From Gemmatimonadota bacterium (GTDB lineage Bacteria; Gemmatimonadota; Gemmatimonadetes; Longimicrobiales; Gaopeijiaceae), in NCBI GenBank assembly GCA_029262115.1, contig JAJCZZ010000082.1, positions 124,001-188,000 on the forward strand: DNA of 64,000 nucleotides, written 5' to 3'. Position numbers and translations under genes: made by a program. Below, in pieces: positions 7,126 through 15,707 of this stretch (positions are counted from its first letter, which is position 1; every line of letters starts with the position of its first letter). Under the pieces are notes generated by a model that saw only the letters and a list, made by a program, of their open reading frames with translations, searched no databases and had not been told where the DNA came from.

Positions 7126-9819
7126 TCAAGAGCCCCTGAGTACGCGGTTCGGCGCAATGCGGGCGGCTCGGCGGGCCGGCAAGTAACTCGCGAGGAAACC
7201 GATACCGAGGAAGACCAGGGTCACGGCGGCATAGGTGGCGGGGTCGCGGGGGTTCACCCCCGGCAGGAAGGAGCCCAGGGCAGGGGCGGCCAACGCGGAG
7301 ACCACGACTCCGACTCCCGTGCCGATCGCTACCAACCAGAGCCCCTTCCGAAGCACCACCTGCAGGAGGTCCCCACCCGTGCCTCCGAGCGCGAGTCGGA
7401 CGCCGAGTTCGTGGCTGTCGCGTGACACGGTGAACTGTACCAACCCGTAAAGTCCGACCGCCGCCAGGACGAGTGCGGCGATGCCCATTGTGCCTACCAG
7501 GATCGCGCCGATGCGCTGCGGAAAGAGTGAGTCGGTCAGGATCTGACGGGCGGTCATGGTTTCGGCGGACGGGTGCCCCGGCAGATTGGCCGCCACGATG
7601 TCGCGAATGGCGGCCTCGTGAGCGGCGGGGTCGGCGGCCGCGAATGTCACGAACGCTCTGGCGGGAGGCACCCCCGCCGTCGAGAGATAGACGAGTGGAT
7701 CAGGGGTGACGTCCTGCACGATGTAGCGCGCGTCCTCGGCCACGCCGACGACCCGGATGTCGTCCTCGCCGATTCGGAAGGACCGCCCGATTGCGTTCCC
7801 CTCGGGCCAGTAGCGCCGAACGAATGCGTGACTCACGACGGCGACCGGTGGCCCCTCCTGCTCGTCCGCGTCGGTGAAGTCTCGACCTTCCCGGAGGCGC
7901 AGCCCCGCCGTTCCGAGGTAGCCGCCGCCCACACGCCGAACGTCCACGGCCAGCCGATCCTGGCCGGGGGGCGGCTGGACGCCCGCGATGTCCATCGGCC
8001 TCGGCGTTCGGACCCACCCGAGCACGGGTGCGTCGGCCACGGCCACGGAGGCCACGCCACGCTCCGCGCGCACCCTCGTGACGATGTCACGGATCCGTGA
8101 CGCCCGATCGGCTTCATCGAGCTGGGGGTCGGGCCTGAGCGTGAAGGAAGCCACGCGGTCGGGGTCGAAGCCGGGCCGTGTGGTCGCCCCGTCGAGCAGC
8201 GTCCTGACAAAGAGGCCGGTAGCCACCACGAGCACGACCGATACGGAGACCTGTCCGACGACAAGGGCCGTTCGCAGCCGTGACGACGGGCCGGCCCCTC
8301 CCCCGCGCGTGCGGAGCGCTCCGGCGGGGTCCTTTTTCAGGAGATGAAACGCTGGGGCGGCGCCTGCCAGCACTGAAGCCGCCAGCGCTGCGGTTACCGT
8401 CATGGCCAGGACCCGACCGTCCAGCGGGAGGGCGAGTGCCAATCCGCCCGATACGGCGCTGAGAAGGGACTCGCCGAGATAGGTGTTGATCCGCACGGCC
8501 GCGATCACGCCGAGGGTCGCCCCGAGGGCAACGAGGAGTACCGCTTCCGTCACGAGTTGGCGAACGAGACGGGTGTTGCCCGCGCCCATGGCCAGTCGGA
8601 CGGCCATCTCTTGCTCCCTCGACATGGCCCGCACGAGCAGGACGCTGCCGACGTTCAGGCAGGCGATGAGCAGCACCATGCCCGCGACCGCGATCAGGAT
8701 GGCCGCGAAAGCCATGACTCCGGCATGAAGACTGTGATCCAGACCGGTCGTCGGTGTGATGCCGACGCCGTGGCCTTCGTTCTCGGCGTACGTCTGCTCC
8801 AGTCGACGGGCTACCGCGCCGAACTGCTCCCGCGCCTCGCCGACCGATGCACCTTGCGCGAGCCGACCGATCATCTCGAAGACCTTGCTGCCCCGATCGT
8901 TCGGGTCGAAGCCGGGGATGAATCGGTCTGCCGATGTCAGCGGCATCCAGAGGTCCGATGCGAAGCCGATGAAGTGACCCCTGAAGCCCTCCGGCCCCAC
9001 CCCGACCACGGTGGCCGGATCACCTCCGACCTGGATCGCGCGCCCGACGATTCCGGCGTCCTGGCCGAACGCGTCGGTCCACAACCTGTGGCTGAGCACG
9101 ACCAGCGGTTCGTCCCCGAAGCGGCCCTCCTGCGGGAAAGCCATTCGGCCGAGCGTCGCGCGCAGCCCGAGCAGCGGGAAGTACTCCGGCGAGACGAGTT
9201 GGGCGATGGCGGTGGGGCCTCCCTCCTCGGAGCCGAGGGTGGTCTGGAGGCCGGTGAACGCAGCAATTTCCTGGACCGCGTCGACGGATCCCTTGTAGTC
9301 GAGGAAGTCCTGGTAGGAGAAGCCGGAGAAGCTGTTGCCCCCGGCCACGTCGGCCCACACGTCGACGAGCGACTCGGGATCGTCGACCGGCAAGGGACGA
9401 AGCAGCAACTCGTTGACGGCGGAGAAGACGACCGTGTTCGCTCCGATTCCCAGTGCGAGGACGAAGATGGACGTGAGGGCCAGGACGGGATTCTTGCGAA
9501 GTGCCCGCGCCGAAAACCGGAGGTCGGTCAGGAAATCGGACGCGATCGACGGGTCGGGATCGAATCGGGATGCCGAGGCCGGCACCTTGGAGGCCGCCAG
9601 TAGCGGGGCGGCCATCTCCGGCTCGCCAAACCGGTCGAGGAGTTCTCGGGGTGATCGTCCGGCGGCAAGACCGTCGGAGAAGTGTGCCTCCAGATCCCGC
9701 CGGACCGCTCTGGCCGCACGACCCCGGACTCCTGCCTGCCGGATTACGTCGTCGACGGCCTGCCGCAACTCTTCGGGAAGGTCGCGGTCGCGTGGGTCGC
9801 CCTCAGGAATGTCGCTCAC
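7126..9819 (-). CDS. ADOP-type permease 1 (MacB/FtsX-like, no ATPase)
   Basis: 897 residues. The GTG start overlaps the TGA of the upstream PadR gene (GTGA). The first 80 residues are a charged cytoplasmic domain unlike MacB, containing a helical RRDLEAHFSDGLAAG segment. Then comes the first permease repeat, with ARALRKNP, TM1, LGIGANTVVFS, a large periplasmic domain and TM2-4, and then a second repeat with TM5-8. Both repeats keep the E-x-x-V-R-x-A-x-G cytoplasmic motif (EMAVRLAMGA, ELGVRLALGG). MacB-family permeases transmit ATP-driven motion to the periplasm, but no ATPase or membrane-fusion gene is near, so this is an orphan (ADOP) permease of unknown substrate. Co-transcribed with PadR 1. 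Confidence 0.85.
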   Translation of the reverse strand: MSDIPEGDPRDRDLPEELRQAVDDVIRQAGVRGRAARAVRRDLEAHFSDGLAAGRSPRELLDRFGEPEMAAPLLAASKVPASASRFDPDPSIASDFLTDLRFSARALRKNPVLALTSIFVLALGIGANTVVFSAVNELLLRPLPVDDPESLVDVWADVAGGNSFSGFSYQDFLDYKGSVDAVQEIAAFTGLQTTLGSEEGGPTAIAQLVSPEYFPLLGLRATLGRMAFPQEGRFGDEPLVVLSHRLWTDAFGQDAGIVGRAIQVGGDPATVVGVGPEGFRGHFIGFASDLWMPLTSADRFIPGFDPNDRGSKVFEMIGRLAQGASVGEAREQFGAVARRLEQTYAENEGHGVGITPTTGLDHSLHAGVMAFAAILIAVAGMVLLIACLNVGSVLLVRAMSREQEMAVRLAMGAGNTRLVRQLVTEAVLLVALGATLGVIAAVRINTYLGESLLSAVSGGLALALPLDGRVLAMTVTAALAASVLAGAAPAFHLLKKDPAGALRTRGGGAGPSSRLRTALVVGQVSVSVVLVVATGLFVRTLLDGATTRPGFDPDRVASFTLRPDPQLDEADRASRIRDIVTRVRAERGVASVAVADAPVLGWVRTPRPMDIAGVQPPPGQDRLAVDVRRVGGGYLGTAGLRLREGRDFTDADEQEGPPVAVVSHAFVRRYWPEGNAIGRSFRIGEDDIRVVGVAEDARYIVQDVTPDPLVYLSTAGVPPARAFVTFAAADPAAHEAAIRDIVAANLPGHPSAETMTARQILTDSLFPQRIGAILVGTMGIAALVLAAVGLYGLVQFTVSRDSHELGVRLALGGTGGDLLQVVLRKGLWLVAIGTGVGVVVSALAAPALGSFLPGVNPRDPATYAAVTLVFLGIGFLASYLPARRAARIAPNRVLRGS

Positions 9820-10166
9820 GACTCGAGGCCCAACTTCGCCATGGCCGCGACCAGCCCCGCCCACTCCTTTTCGTGGTCGGTGAGCCAACTACGTCCTGCC
9901 GTCGTCACTGCGTAATACTTCCGGGTGCGGCCTCCCGCCTCACGGGGCGCTCTCGCCTCGATCAGGCCTTTGGACTCCAGGTTGTAGAGGAGCGGGTAGA
10001 GGGAGGAGTGCCCCAAGGCGAGCACCCCCTCCGATTGATGGTCGAGGGCCTCGGCCAGTTCGTATCCGTACATCTCGCGTTGGGCAAGAAGCTTCAGGAT
10101 GGCCAAGGGGCCTGCTCCCCGCATCCACGCCTTCGTCACTCTCGGCACGACCGTCCCCCGGTTCAA
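9816..10166 (-). CDS. PadR-family regulator 1, paired with ADOP 1
   Basis: 116 residues, winged helix. Motifs GPLAILKLLAQREMYGYELA and SSLYPLLYNLESKGLIEA mark the PadR fold, followed by a short C-terminal dimerisation helix. The longest frame starts at TTG (10166); a GTG at 10139 (VTKAWMRG) is equally possible. PadR proteins are usually repressors released by small ligands and often regulate themselves and a neighbouring transporter. It overlaps the ADOP start by four bases, so the pair is coupled. A weak 26-bp palindrome lies directly upstream, also overlapping the stop of the SRPBCC gene on the same strand. Its LAILKLLAQ type differs from the other five PadR proteins here. Confidence 0.88.
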   Translation of the reverse strand: MNRGTVVPRVTKAWMRGAGPLAILKLLAQREMYGYELAEALDHQSEGVLALGHSSLYPLLYNLESKGLIEARAPREAGGRTRKYYAVTTAGRSWLTDHEKEWAGLVAAMAKLGLES

Positions 10167-10175
10167 TGGACATCA

Positions 10176-10201
10176 TGTGTTACCATATATTAGGTGTCAC
10201 A
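10176..10201 (-). promoter_or_regulatory. Putative operator of PadR 1
   Basis: AT-rich 26-bp imperfect palindrome (18 of 26 positions symmetric). Outer arms TGTG and CACA and inner ACC and GGT flank an ATATATTA-like core. It sits 9 bases upstream of the TTG start of PadR 1 and contains the stop codon of the SRPBCC gene. It is the only AT-rich stretch in this neighbourhood. Function is inferred from position and symmetry. Confidence 0.5.
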
Positions 10202-10736
10202 TAATATCGTTGCAATCGACCGCCCGTGCCAGGGCGGCCAACTCGGCCTCCGCCTGCCGCGCGAATGGACCAATGAGAAAGCGGGCCAGGATCACTCCTT
10301 TTCGACTGAACTCGCCCACCAGGCAGGAGACGCTGACGTGGCTACCGTCGTCATTCGGCGTGGCGCGCCACTCGAACCTCAGGCGGCCCGACCTGGCTGT
10401 GCCCTTGGTTCCGTCCACTTCGAAGACGAAGGCGGCCGGGTCCGAGGACGTCACGACCGTCACGTGCTCCGTCTCGGCGAGACCGAAGACGTCTCTCTCC
10501 TCCTGCCAGCCGTCACCAGGCGACGCCGCGCCGGGCGGAGCGCCTGATATGCTGAGCACGCCCGGACACCATTGCGGCCGTTCCATGGCCATGGCCAGAA
10601 AGGACAGGACGCCCTCGGGCGTGCACTTCACGCCGCGGGATACGGTGAACAGTTCCGCCATTTCGGTGCGGTTCTCCATGGCCCTTCCCAGCCTTTCGTC
10701 GTCGAGGTGCGTCCAAGCGCGGCGGAGCCAGGACAT
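10197..10736 (-). CDS. SRPBCC (polyketide cyclase/START-like) domain protein
   Basis: About 179 residues from the ATG at 10736 (MSWLRRAW); an earlier TTG (10760) and a later ATG (10676, MENRTEM) are possible. The segment VSRGVKCTPEGVLSFLAMAM, GDGWQEERDVFG and a run of beta strands ending in a long C-terminal helix match the helix-grip fold of SRPBCC proteins, which bind hydrophobic ligands. The exact ligand is unknown. It lies upstream of PadR 1 and ADOP 1 on the same strand, separated by a palindrome, so it could be read through into them. Supply of a lipid-like ligand to that module would be speculation. Confidence 0.65.
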   Translation of the reverse strand: MSWLRRAWTHLDDERLGRAMENRTEMAELFTVSRGVKCTPEGVLSFLAMAMERPQWCPGVLSISGAPPGAASPGDGWQEERDVFGLAETEHVTVVTSSDPAAFVFEVDGTKGTARSGRLRFEWRATPNDDGSHVSVSCLVGEFSRKGVILARFLIGPFARQAEAELAALARAVDCNDIM

Positions 10737-10953
10737 CCCCTTGATGCTCCCGGCGCCCAACGCGTCCAGAGTTACCCATTATCGTGGGCGGGCGAAACGG
10801 TCTCGCTCGCGGAAGGTGAAAGAAACGAACCGGTTTACTCAGGCCCTTCGGTATTCCTCAAGCGCCGACTGGCACATACATTGGACGGCTATGGGTCGCC
10901 ATTTCGGCTGGCCGGTCTTACCGAGTGTCCTTCCACGTCACGGAGATCTGTTG

Positions 10954-11598
10954 ATGCGTAATCGTCTCGTCCTCTGCACCCTGGCGGGCCTCGCCATCGG
11001 TCCTGCCGCCCTGAGCGCCCAGGGCTTCGCGATCGCTGGGCGGGTCGGCACGCTCGGGCTCGGTGCAGAGGCCGCCGTTGGTCTGTCGCCCAAGCTCGCG
11101 CTCCGAGGTGGGCTCGGCTTGATGCCCCTGGAGCCCACCGCGACGATCGACGACATCGAGTTCACGGTCGGTCTCCCCGAGACCTGGTTCAACATCGGGG
11201 CAGATCTGTTCCTGGGAAGCGGCTTCCGGATAGGCGGGGGCATGCTGTTCAAGCCTGATGATCCTACTCTGACCGGTGAGTTGTCGGGAACGGCCAGCAT
11301 CGAGATCGGTGACGAGGTCTACACGTCGGCGGAGGTGGCGCAGCTCAATGGTGTGCTCGATTCGAAGGATCAGGCCCCGTATGTGATTATGGGCTTCGGC
11401 CGGCATGCCGCACCGGGTGTCGGGCTGTTCCTCGACCTCGGAGTCGCCTTCCTCGGAGAGCCTGACGTGCAGCTATCCGCGACGGGGAATGTGGTCGGCT
11501 CTGCGGAGTTTCAGGCCGAGCTGGCGAAGCAGGAGCAGCGCACCGAGGACGACCTCGGCAGCTACCTGAAGCTTTGGCCCATCCTGAACTCGGCGTGA
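10954..11598 (+). CDS. Small secreted outer-membrane beta-barrel-like protein
   Basis: 214 residues. Starts at the ATG that gives a signal peptide (MRNRLVLCTLAGLAIGPAAL, then SAQ cleavage). The mature part is Gly-rich with alternating hydrophobic residues (GRVGTLGLGAEAAVGLSPKL, RGGLGLMPLEP, GSGFRIGGGMLFKPDDP), as in small outer-membrane barrels. It ends in charged QAELAKQEQRTEDDLGSYLK and then LWPILNSA, without a clear terminal aromatic. No specific family is recognised. It begins after a 217-bp gap that separates it from the divergent SRPBCC gene. Confidence 0.7.
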   Translation: MRNRLVLCTLAGLAIGPAALSAQGFAIAGRVGTLGLGAEAAVGLSPKLALRGGLGLMPLEPTATIDDIEFTVGLPETWFNIGADLFLGSGFRIGGGMLFKPDDPTLTGELSGTASIEIGDEVYTSAEVAQLNGVLDSKDQAPYVIMGFGRHAAPGVGLFLDLGVAFLGEPDVQLSATGNVVGSAEFQAELAKQEQRTEDDLGSYLKLWPILNSA

Positions 11599-11637
11599 AG
11601 ATCGGCTTCGGAGGCTGACCTCAGGCTCCGCTGTTCG

Positions 11638-12318
11638 ATGACTGAGCCCGCGCGTCACCGCTTCGTCGCGACGGATTCGTCCGGCGAGGTGTCCGGCCTC
11701 CTCTGGGTGCCGGATGACGCGCGGGCTCTGTACGTCTACGGCCATGGCGCGGGCGCGGGTATGACGCACCGTTTCATGGAGGACAGCGCGGCGCGGCTGC
11801 ACGCACGGGGCATCGGGACGTTCCGCTACCAGTTTCCGTACATGGAAGCGGGCCGCCGTGGGCCCAATCCCCGACCGATCCTGCTGAAGACCGTGCGCAG
11901 CGCCGTCGACAAGGCCACCGAGTTGGCGGAGGGCCTTCCGCTGCTTGCCGGGGGAAAATCCATGGGCGGGCGGATGACGTCGATGGCCGCTGCCAAGGAA
12001 GCGCTCGACGACGTCCGGGGCCTCGCCTTTTTCGGCTTCCCGCTCCATCCAGCAGGCAAGCCTTCGTCCGAGCGCGGCGACCACCTGAGTAAGGTGGGGC
12101 TACCCATGCTGTTTCTTCAGGGAACCCGCGACGCGCTTGCCGATCTCGATCTCCTCCGCCCGGTCCTCGCCGGTGTGACTCCGCCCCCCACGCTCCGTGT
12201 AATCGACGGGGCGGACCACGGCTTTCATGTGCTCAAACGTTCCGGGCGCACGGACGATGAGGCCCTGGAAGAAGCGTGCGACGCGTTCGCAGCGTGGACG
12301 GACGAGGTGATTTCCTGA
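11638..12318 (+). CDS. Alpha/beta hydrolase of the KANL3/Tex30-like type
   Basis: 226 residues, cytoplasmic. The YGHGAGAGMTHRFM segment is the usual oxyanion-side motif of this small hydrolase family. The nucleophile is the Ser in GGKSMGGR, the acid is Asp in GTRDALAD and the base is His in DGADHGFH, so the triad looks complete. The substrate is unknown; relatives are annotated as dienelactone-hydrolase-like or esterase-like. It follows the barrel-like gene by 39 bases in the same direction and may share its message. It converges with ADOP 2. Confidence 0.85.
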   Translation: MTEPARHRFVATDSSGEVSGLLWVPDDARALYVYGHGAGAGMTHRFMEDSAARLHARGIGTFRYQFPYMEAGRRGPNPRPILLKTVRSAVDKATELAEGLPLLAGGKSMGGRMTSMAAAKEALDDVRGLAFFGFPLHPAGKPSSERGDHLSKVGLPMLFLQGTRDALADLDLLRPVLAGVTPPPTLRVIDGADHGFHVLKRSGRTDDEALEEACDAFAAWTDEVIS

Positions 12319-12404
12319 GGCCGCCTCTTTCCCGACCCCGGCCGCCCGACGGCTCGGGACGGCCGAGGCCCACAGCCACGGCGTTCCGCGCGTGCCCTCT
12401 CCGC

Positions 12405-15065
12405 CTACTCGGCTGACAGCGCCCGGACCGGATCGACTCGTGAGGCCTTCCGCGCCGGGAGCCAGAGTCCGAGCAGGGAAACGACCGACAGCGCACCGAT
12501 GACCAGGGCGAACGTGGCCGGATCTGTCGGGCTCACGCCCACGAGAATGCTCGACAGGGCTCCGCCCATCGCGAACGCGGCCACCAGCCCGATGCCGAGT
12601 CCCAGCAGCGCTCGATAGGCTCCCTGCCGCACGACCATCCGAACGACGTCTCCTCCCTCCGCCCCCATGGCCAGCCGGACACCGATCTCGGCGGTGCGCT
12701 GCTGGGCCGAGTAGGCGGTCACTCCGTAGATGCCGACGGCTCCGAGAACCAGCGACATCAGTGCGAAGGTGCCCATCAGGTAGCCGATGACGGCGAAGCC
12801 GCCGACCCGCCGCTCGATCAACTCCGGCATCGTCTCGATCGAGTAGAGGGGAAGTTTGGGGTCCACTGACCAGACGGCCCGCTCCACACCCTCGATCACG
12901 TCCCGGGGCGGGCCTGCCGTGCGGATGACCAGGGAGCGCGTGCGTACGCCGCGCGCGTCGATATGGCCGTAGATCGACGGTTCAGGCGCGTCGTCGAGGC
13001 CGCGCTCCGTGATGTTGCGCAGGACGCCGACGATGGCGATGTCGGGGTCCCCGTCTTCCCCGACGATATACGCTCGTAGCGGGTCGGTCCCACTGGCAAT
13101 GTACTGTGACACGAACGCTTCGTTCACGACGGTGACCAGGCCACCCTCGACGGCATCCGCCGCCGTCAGCGCGCGTCCCGCGACGATCTCGGTGCGCAAA
13201 GCTTCGAAGTAGCCTGGCGTGACCCAGGTGCTCCGAACGCGCTGAGGGGCGCTGGGCTGCCCGTCGGGTCCGGCGACACGGACCGAATTCCCCCAGTTGG
13301 ATCCCATGAGGGGATGACTCTGGGTGGTGCCGACGGCCTCGACGCCCGACGACTGGAGGACGCGGTCCTCTACGGCGCTCCAGAACGCGGAGACCTCTTC
13401 TCCCGCGGCGTAGTCGCTGCTCGGCGGTGACACCCGCACCGTCAATACGTTTTCGGGTTCGAAGCCGAAGTCCTGACTACGCATTCCGGCCATGCTCTTC
13501 ATCAGCAGTCCACCGCCGATCAGCAGGACTACGGCCAGAGCCGTCTGGATCACCACCAGCGTGCTTCCGAACCGGCTGGCCCTTCGACCCCTGCCGCCGC
13601 GACCGCCGTCACGCAACTCGAGCATGGGGACGGAGGAGGACTGGAGGGCGGGCGCCAGGCCGAAGACGATGGCCGACACGGCTGTGATCCCGAGCGAATA
13701 GGCGATGACCGTCCCGTCCATGCCGAACTGGAACACGGGTGGGAGCGTGGACGGCAGGGCCGCCACGATGGCCCGGTAGCCCCACTGCGCGAGCAGGACT
13801 CCCAGTCCGCCGCCGAGGACCGCGAGGACCAGACTTTCCGTCAGCAACTGACGAAGGACCCGCGCACGCCCGGCACCCAGCGCCGCTCGCACGGCGAATT
13901 CCCGACTACGGGATCCAGCCCGAGCCAGGAGGAGGTTGGCCACGTTCACACATGCCATGAGCAGGATGAAGCTCACCGCGGTGAGCAGTACGAGGGAGGC
14001 CGCCCTGGCGACGTCTCCCAGGAAGTCCTCGTGGGCGGACACGACCCTGGTCGTCCAACCCGCGTTCGAGTCGGGGTACTCCTCCGCGAGTTGGCGAGCC
14101 ACGGCGGCCAGCTCCTCGCGAGCCTGCGAGAGCGTGGCTCCGTCGGCCAGGCGGGCGATCACGTTCGTGTTGTGATTGCTGCGATTGGCCGTGCTGGGGT
14201 GCGATCCCCAGGGCATGAAGAGGTCGGGCGCCTCGTCCAGAAAGAGGAAGTCGGGCGGCATGATGCCCACCACGGTCTTCTGGATGTTGTCCAGCACGAG
14301 TGTCGACCCCAGCACCTCCGGATCGCCACCGAAGCGGCGTTGCCAGAAGCCGTCGGTCAGAATCACGACCCCGTCGCGCCCCTCCCCCATTTCGTCCTCC
14401 GCAAAGTCGCGGCCCAGGACTGGTGCCTTGCCGAGGAGTCGGAGGATGTTGGGGGAGGTACGGATACCCGTAACCAACTCCGGAGCCCCGTCTCCGGTCA
14501 GATTGAAGTTGTCCTCGTTGAAGATCGCGAGGTCATCCAGGCTCCGCGCGCGTTCCCGCCAGTCCCACGCGTCCGCGGCGTTGACGTCCGTGTTCTCCCA
14601 CCCGAGCTCGTGGTTCTCTGACCAGACCACGAGGAGTTCTTCCGGGCTCTCGTAGGGGAGCGGCCTCATCAGAAAGCCGTTGACGACCGTGAATACCGAC
14701 GCGTTCGCGCCGATGCCCAGAGCCAGGGTCGCGACGGCCGTGATCGCGAAGATCGGCCGGCGCAGCAGCGAGCGAATTGCGTAGCGGATGTCCGACAGCA
14801 CCGTACCCATGATCTCCCATCCTCCCATTGTGGTCGTGTCGACACCCGCTCCTCGGAGCCTCAGCGCCGTACCTGTTCGGAGGGCATCCCATGTGGCGCC
14901 CATCCAGCGGGCGACCGTCCCCAGCCGCCCTCGTGTCCCCTGGTCCCACTCCAGGAGTGCGATGAAGGACTCTTCCATCTCGGCCGCGTACCGCTCTCGA
15001 TGCTCTCGCGGGTAGAGGCGTAGGAGCCGCCGGAACCAGCGACGCTCTACGTTCCGTAGAGTCAC
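12405..15065 (-). CDS. ADOP-type permease 2
   Basis: 886 residues from a GTG (V-T-L-R-N-V-E). The open frame continues upstream to 15209, but that would overlap the PadR gene by 80 bases. The N-terminal domain is of the RLYPREHRERYAAEMEESF class, about 90 residues, then TM1 with LGIGANASVFTVVNGFLMRP, a long periplasmic domain and seven more membrane segments. The paired cytoplasmic motifs EFAVRAALGAG and EIGVRLAMGAE and the ending ARKASRVDPVRALSAE are typical. No ATPase is nearby. Substrate and energy source are unknown; relatives of the MacB fold extrude or transduce across the envelope. It follows PadR 2 by 64 bases. Confidence 0.85.
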   Translation of the reverse strand: MTLRNVERRWFRRLLRLYPREHRERYAAEMEESFIALLEWDQGTRGRLGTVARWMGATWDALRTGTALRLRGAGVDTTTMGGWEIMGTVLSDIRYAIRSLLRRPIFAITAVATLALGIGANASVFTVVNGFLMRPLPYESPEELLVVWSENHELGWENTDVNAADAWDWRERARSLDDLAIFNEDNFNLTGDGAPELVTGIRTSPNILRLLGKAPVLGRDFAEDEMGEGRDGVVILTDGFWQRRFGGDPEVLGSTLVLDNIQKTVVGIMPPDFLFLDEAPDLFMPWGSHPSTANRSNHNTNVIARLADGATLSQAREELAAVARQLAEEYPDSNAGWTTRVVSAHEDFLGDVARAASLVLLTAVSFILLMACVNVANLLLARAGSRSREFAVRAALGAGRARVLRQLLTESLVLAVLGGGLGVLLAQWGYRAIVAALPSTLPPVFQFGMDGTVIAYSLGITAVSAIVFGLAPALQSSSVPMLELRDGGRGGRGRRASRFGSTLVVIQTALAVVLLIGGGLLMKSMAGMRSQDFGFEPENVLTVRVSPPSSDYAAGEEVSAFWSAVEDRVLQSSGVEAVGTTQSHPLMGSNWGNSVRVAGPDGQPSAPQRVRSTWVTPGYFEALRTEIVAGRALTAADAVEGGLVTVVNEAFVSQYIASGTDPLRAYIVGEDGDPDIAIVGVLRNITERGLDDAPEPSIYGHIDARGVRTRSLVIRTAGPPRDVIEGVERAVWSVDPKLPLYSIETMPELIERRVGGFAVIGYLMGTFALMSLVLGAVGIYGVTAYSAQQRTAEIGVRLAMGAEGGDVVRMVVRQGAYRALLGLGIGLVAAFAMGGALSSILVGVSPTDPATFALVIGALSVVSLLGLWLPARKASRVDPVRALSAE

Positions 15066-15129
15066 GAGCGTCGGACCCAGGCGTTGGCGGGTCCCCGAGC
15101 GGTGGCGCCTCGAACGGTGAGGGCCGACA

Positions 15130-15477
15130 TCACGCGTGCGTCCCGTCGGTCCCGACGCGCTTTTCTCGAGCGATCCGGACGAGCGCGGCCAGCCTCTCCA
15201 CCTCCTCATGGAGTACCAAGCGGCCTTCCGGCGTCAGCGCGTAGAACTTGCGCGTGCCCCCTTCGAGCGGAGCACCGTCAGGGGCTTCCACCTCGGAGAT
15301 CCACCCGGCGCGCGCGAGGTCCTTGAGCGACCCGTAGAGCTTTCCCGGCCAGAGGCGGAGCCCTCCGTCCGTCCGGTCCAGCACCTCCTCCATGATGGCT
15401 GTGCCGTGGAGCGTCTGGTCCGCCAGGCTCAACAAGATGTGGAACCAGTGGCCCTTCAATCGTCGGTTCGCTGCCAT
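15130..15477 (-). CDS. PadR-family regulator 2, paired with ADOP 2
   Basis: 115 residues; ATG preceded by GAGGG at good spacing. The helix HWFHILLSLADQTLHGTAIM, GGLRLWPGKLYGSLKDL and the wing TRKFYALTPEGRLVLHEEV identify a PadR winged helix of the 'FHILLSL' class, with a short C terminus. It precedes ADOP 2 on the same strand. A perfect 9-bp-arm palindrome lies 70 bases upstream in the region shared with the divergent Asp-box protein gene, so the regulator may control both directions. Expected role is repressor; the inducer is unknown. Confidence 0.9.
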   Translation of the reverse strand: MAANRRLKGHWFHILLSLADQTLHGTAIMEEVLDRTDGGLRLWPGKLYGSLKDLARAGWISEVEAPDGAPLEGGTRKFYALTPEGRLVLHEEVERLAALVRIAREKRVGTDGTHA

Positions 15478-15546
15478 GTATGCCCTCGTGTCTCTCTTCG
15501 AGTCGCTCTTGGGCCGGCCCGAGTGCCTGCCATTACTACGACCCTG

Positions 15547-15570
15547 TATCTATACGGAAATGTATAGATA
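15547..15570. promoter_or_regulatory. Palindromic operator between PadR 2 and the Asp-box gene
   Basis: Perfect inverted repeat TATCTATAC - 6 bases - GTATAGATA in otherwise GC-rich DNA. It lies upstream of padR 2 (minus) and 138 bases before the Asp-box gene (plus). The spacing and AT content fit a PadR-type operator overlapping a promoter. It shares no core sequence with the palindromes of the other five modules. Confidence 0.7.
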
Positions 15571-15707
15571 AGAGATTCAACGTCGTTCGGCCACCTGGGT
15601 GTCTGGATGGTTGACCCGTACGGTGCTCGACGAGCATTGTGATCGGTTCCGGGCCCCGCGGTCGCAGGCGTCGGAGGCCCGTTCGACCATCCCGAAGGAA
15701 CGCATCG

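Noticed and set aside
10099-10953. N-terminal extension of the barrel-like protein frame
   Set aside because: Overlaps the SRPBCC and PadR genes on the other strand; the signal peptide at 10954 fixes the real start.
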